Source of the DNA: Marthasterias glacialis
Lineage: Eukaryota > Echinodermata > Asteroidea > Forcipulatida > Asteriidae
Length of the DNA stretch: 64,000 nucleotides
Reading direction: 5' to 3'
Assembly (NCBI GenBank): GCA_911728455.2
Contig: OU452223.1
Span: forward strand, 1,922,001 to 1,986,000
Part shown: one piece after another, positions 50,801-53,800 of the stretch
How positions within the stretch are numbered: the stretch's first letter is position 1
How the letters are laid out: each line of letters begins with the position of its first letter
Notes under the pieces: model-generated
Told to the model about the DNA's origin: nothing
Databases searched by the model: none
The model's input: only the letters and a program-made list of their open reading frames with translations
Program-made: the position numbers and the translations under genes

Positions 50801-53800
50801 GTAATACTTTTCTAGAGTTAATTCTTTCTTCATTGAATCACTCAAATGAACCCCCCTCCCCACAAATCAACAGTTACAAGAATTCAATATTGTATTTTTT
50901 ACCCATTATTGATTTTTACAATTAGGAGGTCAAGAAGGCATGTTTTAAACTAAAGAAACTGCAACAATAAACTAAACTTTTATAACATTGTTCATCCAGA
51001 ACATTTATATTAGCATATCTGTCTGCAGATACTATTTTGACCTTTGTGTAATTCCAACCATTCTAGCTCCAGGATGATTTGTTGTCAATGAGCAGCACAT
51101 TTATTTTCCTTCACAGAGATTCCCTGGAAATAGCGATCAATACACCAGAGTAACCCACATGTTCAAGGTGGGAATCAGAGCACGCTACATTCGCATCATA
51201 CCAACTAGGTATCACGGCAATCGTCCATCAATGTGTATTGAACTCCTTGGATGTAATGGTAAGGTCATTAAAAACAATCCAGGTTTTTACTCACAACCAA
51301 AATATCTAATTTGAATTATTCTTCGCCTAACTTTTTTATTTTAAATTTGCGTTCATCTAGGATTTTAGGCAGCTATTAAACTTGAACATCTTATTTAAAT
51401 ACTCCGCTTTATGCCAACTGCATGGTGTGGTCATTATAAACAATTCCTGTTTTTACTTCACAACCGAATCATTCAACACAAATAAACAAATGTATTTAAC
51501 ATAAGAGACCAGGGGTCGGTTTCACAAAGCACTAAGATTCATCTTAAGATGAGTTGTCAGTATTACCATAGTAATTTGTATTGTGACATCACACTTTGCT
51601 TAGCAACTAAGAGTGATTCGCAGTTAAGATCAATCTTAGCTCTTTGTGAAATCGACCCCAGGGATATCTTAATATTTTCTTCATCTCAAGTGGCTACTGA
51701 AATAGCTGCAGCACCTTGTAAACCCTTATACCAAGGTACTACGTAAAACAGTTCACATAACTCAATGACTTCATCAACCTGTCTTATTAAGTGTCTTCAG
51801 TAAACAAAAAGGAATGTCAAGGCCATGCCATCTAATGCACCAAACTCAAGTTCAGGTGTTGTTAGAGTGTGGCTTTGGGTCATGGTACTTGTGTTCTTAA
51901 GCAAGACAAATAACCATTATTGCTTCATCCTTTAGATGAGACACAAAGCTGTATGTCTCATGTGTTGTATAAAGCAGCTAAAAAGAACACAGTACACTTA
52001 TCTTTAGGAGAAGAGGTTTGCCCTGGTGTTTCTGGCATGGTTTGCTACAGATTGCACCACATCACCTTGTAAACCCTTACAAGGTGTGGTTTAATTGGGC
52101 CTCATGATTCAAAACTATGCTTACTTGTTATTAAAATAACAATTCCTAGATAAGGTACTTTGTACATGAGTAGTAATCATTGTAATATTATTAGGTGTTC
52201 GGACTCTGGTCCGAAGACCTCTTGTTTTTGTTCGGTTTTTTTTTTTTAATACTTCTTCTTCTTCTTCTCACTGGCGATTGTCCACTTTCAAATTCACACT
52301 TCCGAAGGTCATATAACCTTGAAAATTCATACATAGGTAGTATGGCAAGGAGACGAAACCGTTGTTGTGACGTCATGATGACGTCATCAGGTGTCGAATC
52401 AGGTTAAATCAAAGTTTATTATTTAAAAAAATCATAACTCCTGAAGTACACAATGGAATTTTACAATCTATACATCATCGGAAAGGTCTTTAAAAAATAA
52501 TTAAATGTCTCACAGAGATGACCCCAATTTGACCTTGTCTTCCGGTTCAAACCGGAAGATGAAGCAAAAAATGCTTAAAAAGTCACAATTTAAGCTGTGG
52601 AGTCAATATTAAACAGAATTTGGACATGGTTTCAGTGTACGAAATAAAATGTAGTTTATGACCTTTGAAAATATTACATTGATGACGTCATCAAATGTTA
52701 CAGTTTGTTATGACGACGAGTTTAAAAATATATATTTTTTTTATTTCAAATTTTTTTTGAGCAAACTACATGTTGATTTTTTTAGTAATAGATAACGACT
52801 ATAAAAGCCTAATTGCGAAATTTGAACAAAATTGGCCGTTGCATAACGAAGTTATATTAAGGTGAAAAGTGCCGTTTTTAGCGCGATCGCCGATAGAGTC
52901 TGTACAGTACCTTACTGTATTGCACCCCGTGCGTGTGCACTCTAGGCTTTTACTACATGCTGTGTATATACATGCACGCAACAAGTCAGGTCTTGTCACA
53001 GTTCATCGAACTTTGCAGTGTGTTGTTAAGTTCTGTGTGTGTGTGTGTAATAATGGCGACGCAAAGAAAAAGTGTTAAGTCATGCCAAGTTCAGTGTGGA
53101 AATGTTTCCCTTTATGTCATTCTGGTGGCTTAATTGTGACAGGGAGAGGAAGAGGAGACTTTACTGAGACGATCACATGCTCACGTGAGTTGTTTGATGT
53201 ATAATGGTGGAGAAAATGCAATTGACAAAATGATCATCTTTCGTCACATATATATCGATCACGTACGTGCTTACGTACGAGAGTCACAAGTGTGCAACAG
53301 CGGGGCCAGAGGCACTTTACCCCCGCGAGAGTTGTTGTCGGGATACGCTAAGTAAAACTGTTTAAAAGTAAAGTTTAAAAGTAAAGTCATCGCTTTTCAA
53401 AATGTCCGTGTATTTCTATAGCCGTGCACACTTGTGTTTATGATGTTTATCAAAGTGGGGTAGTTTTTATAAAACTTTGGAAATTTTTAATACAGATAAT
53501 GAGCTCGGAATTTGAATCTGTCAAATGTCAGATTGACTGTACAGAATACCAGTGTTCAGTAAAGGTGATGTTACAAAATGAGACTGTTCATTTGATATAG
53601 CACCATCAACGTTCACTAGCAATACACACTTTATTTTATTGACACCGCATAGATGCCGAACAAAACGGAGGACAGCAAGGAATAATGTTTTGATAAAAGG
53701 CAATATGAATACTATTTTGAACAGACAACCTGGCGGCAGCCAATTGCACTGCGTGGAAAAGGAAGCTCTTTTTAATTATTTTCATATTCTTATTTAAAGG

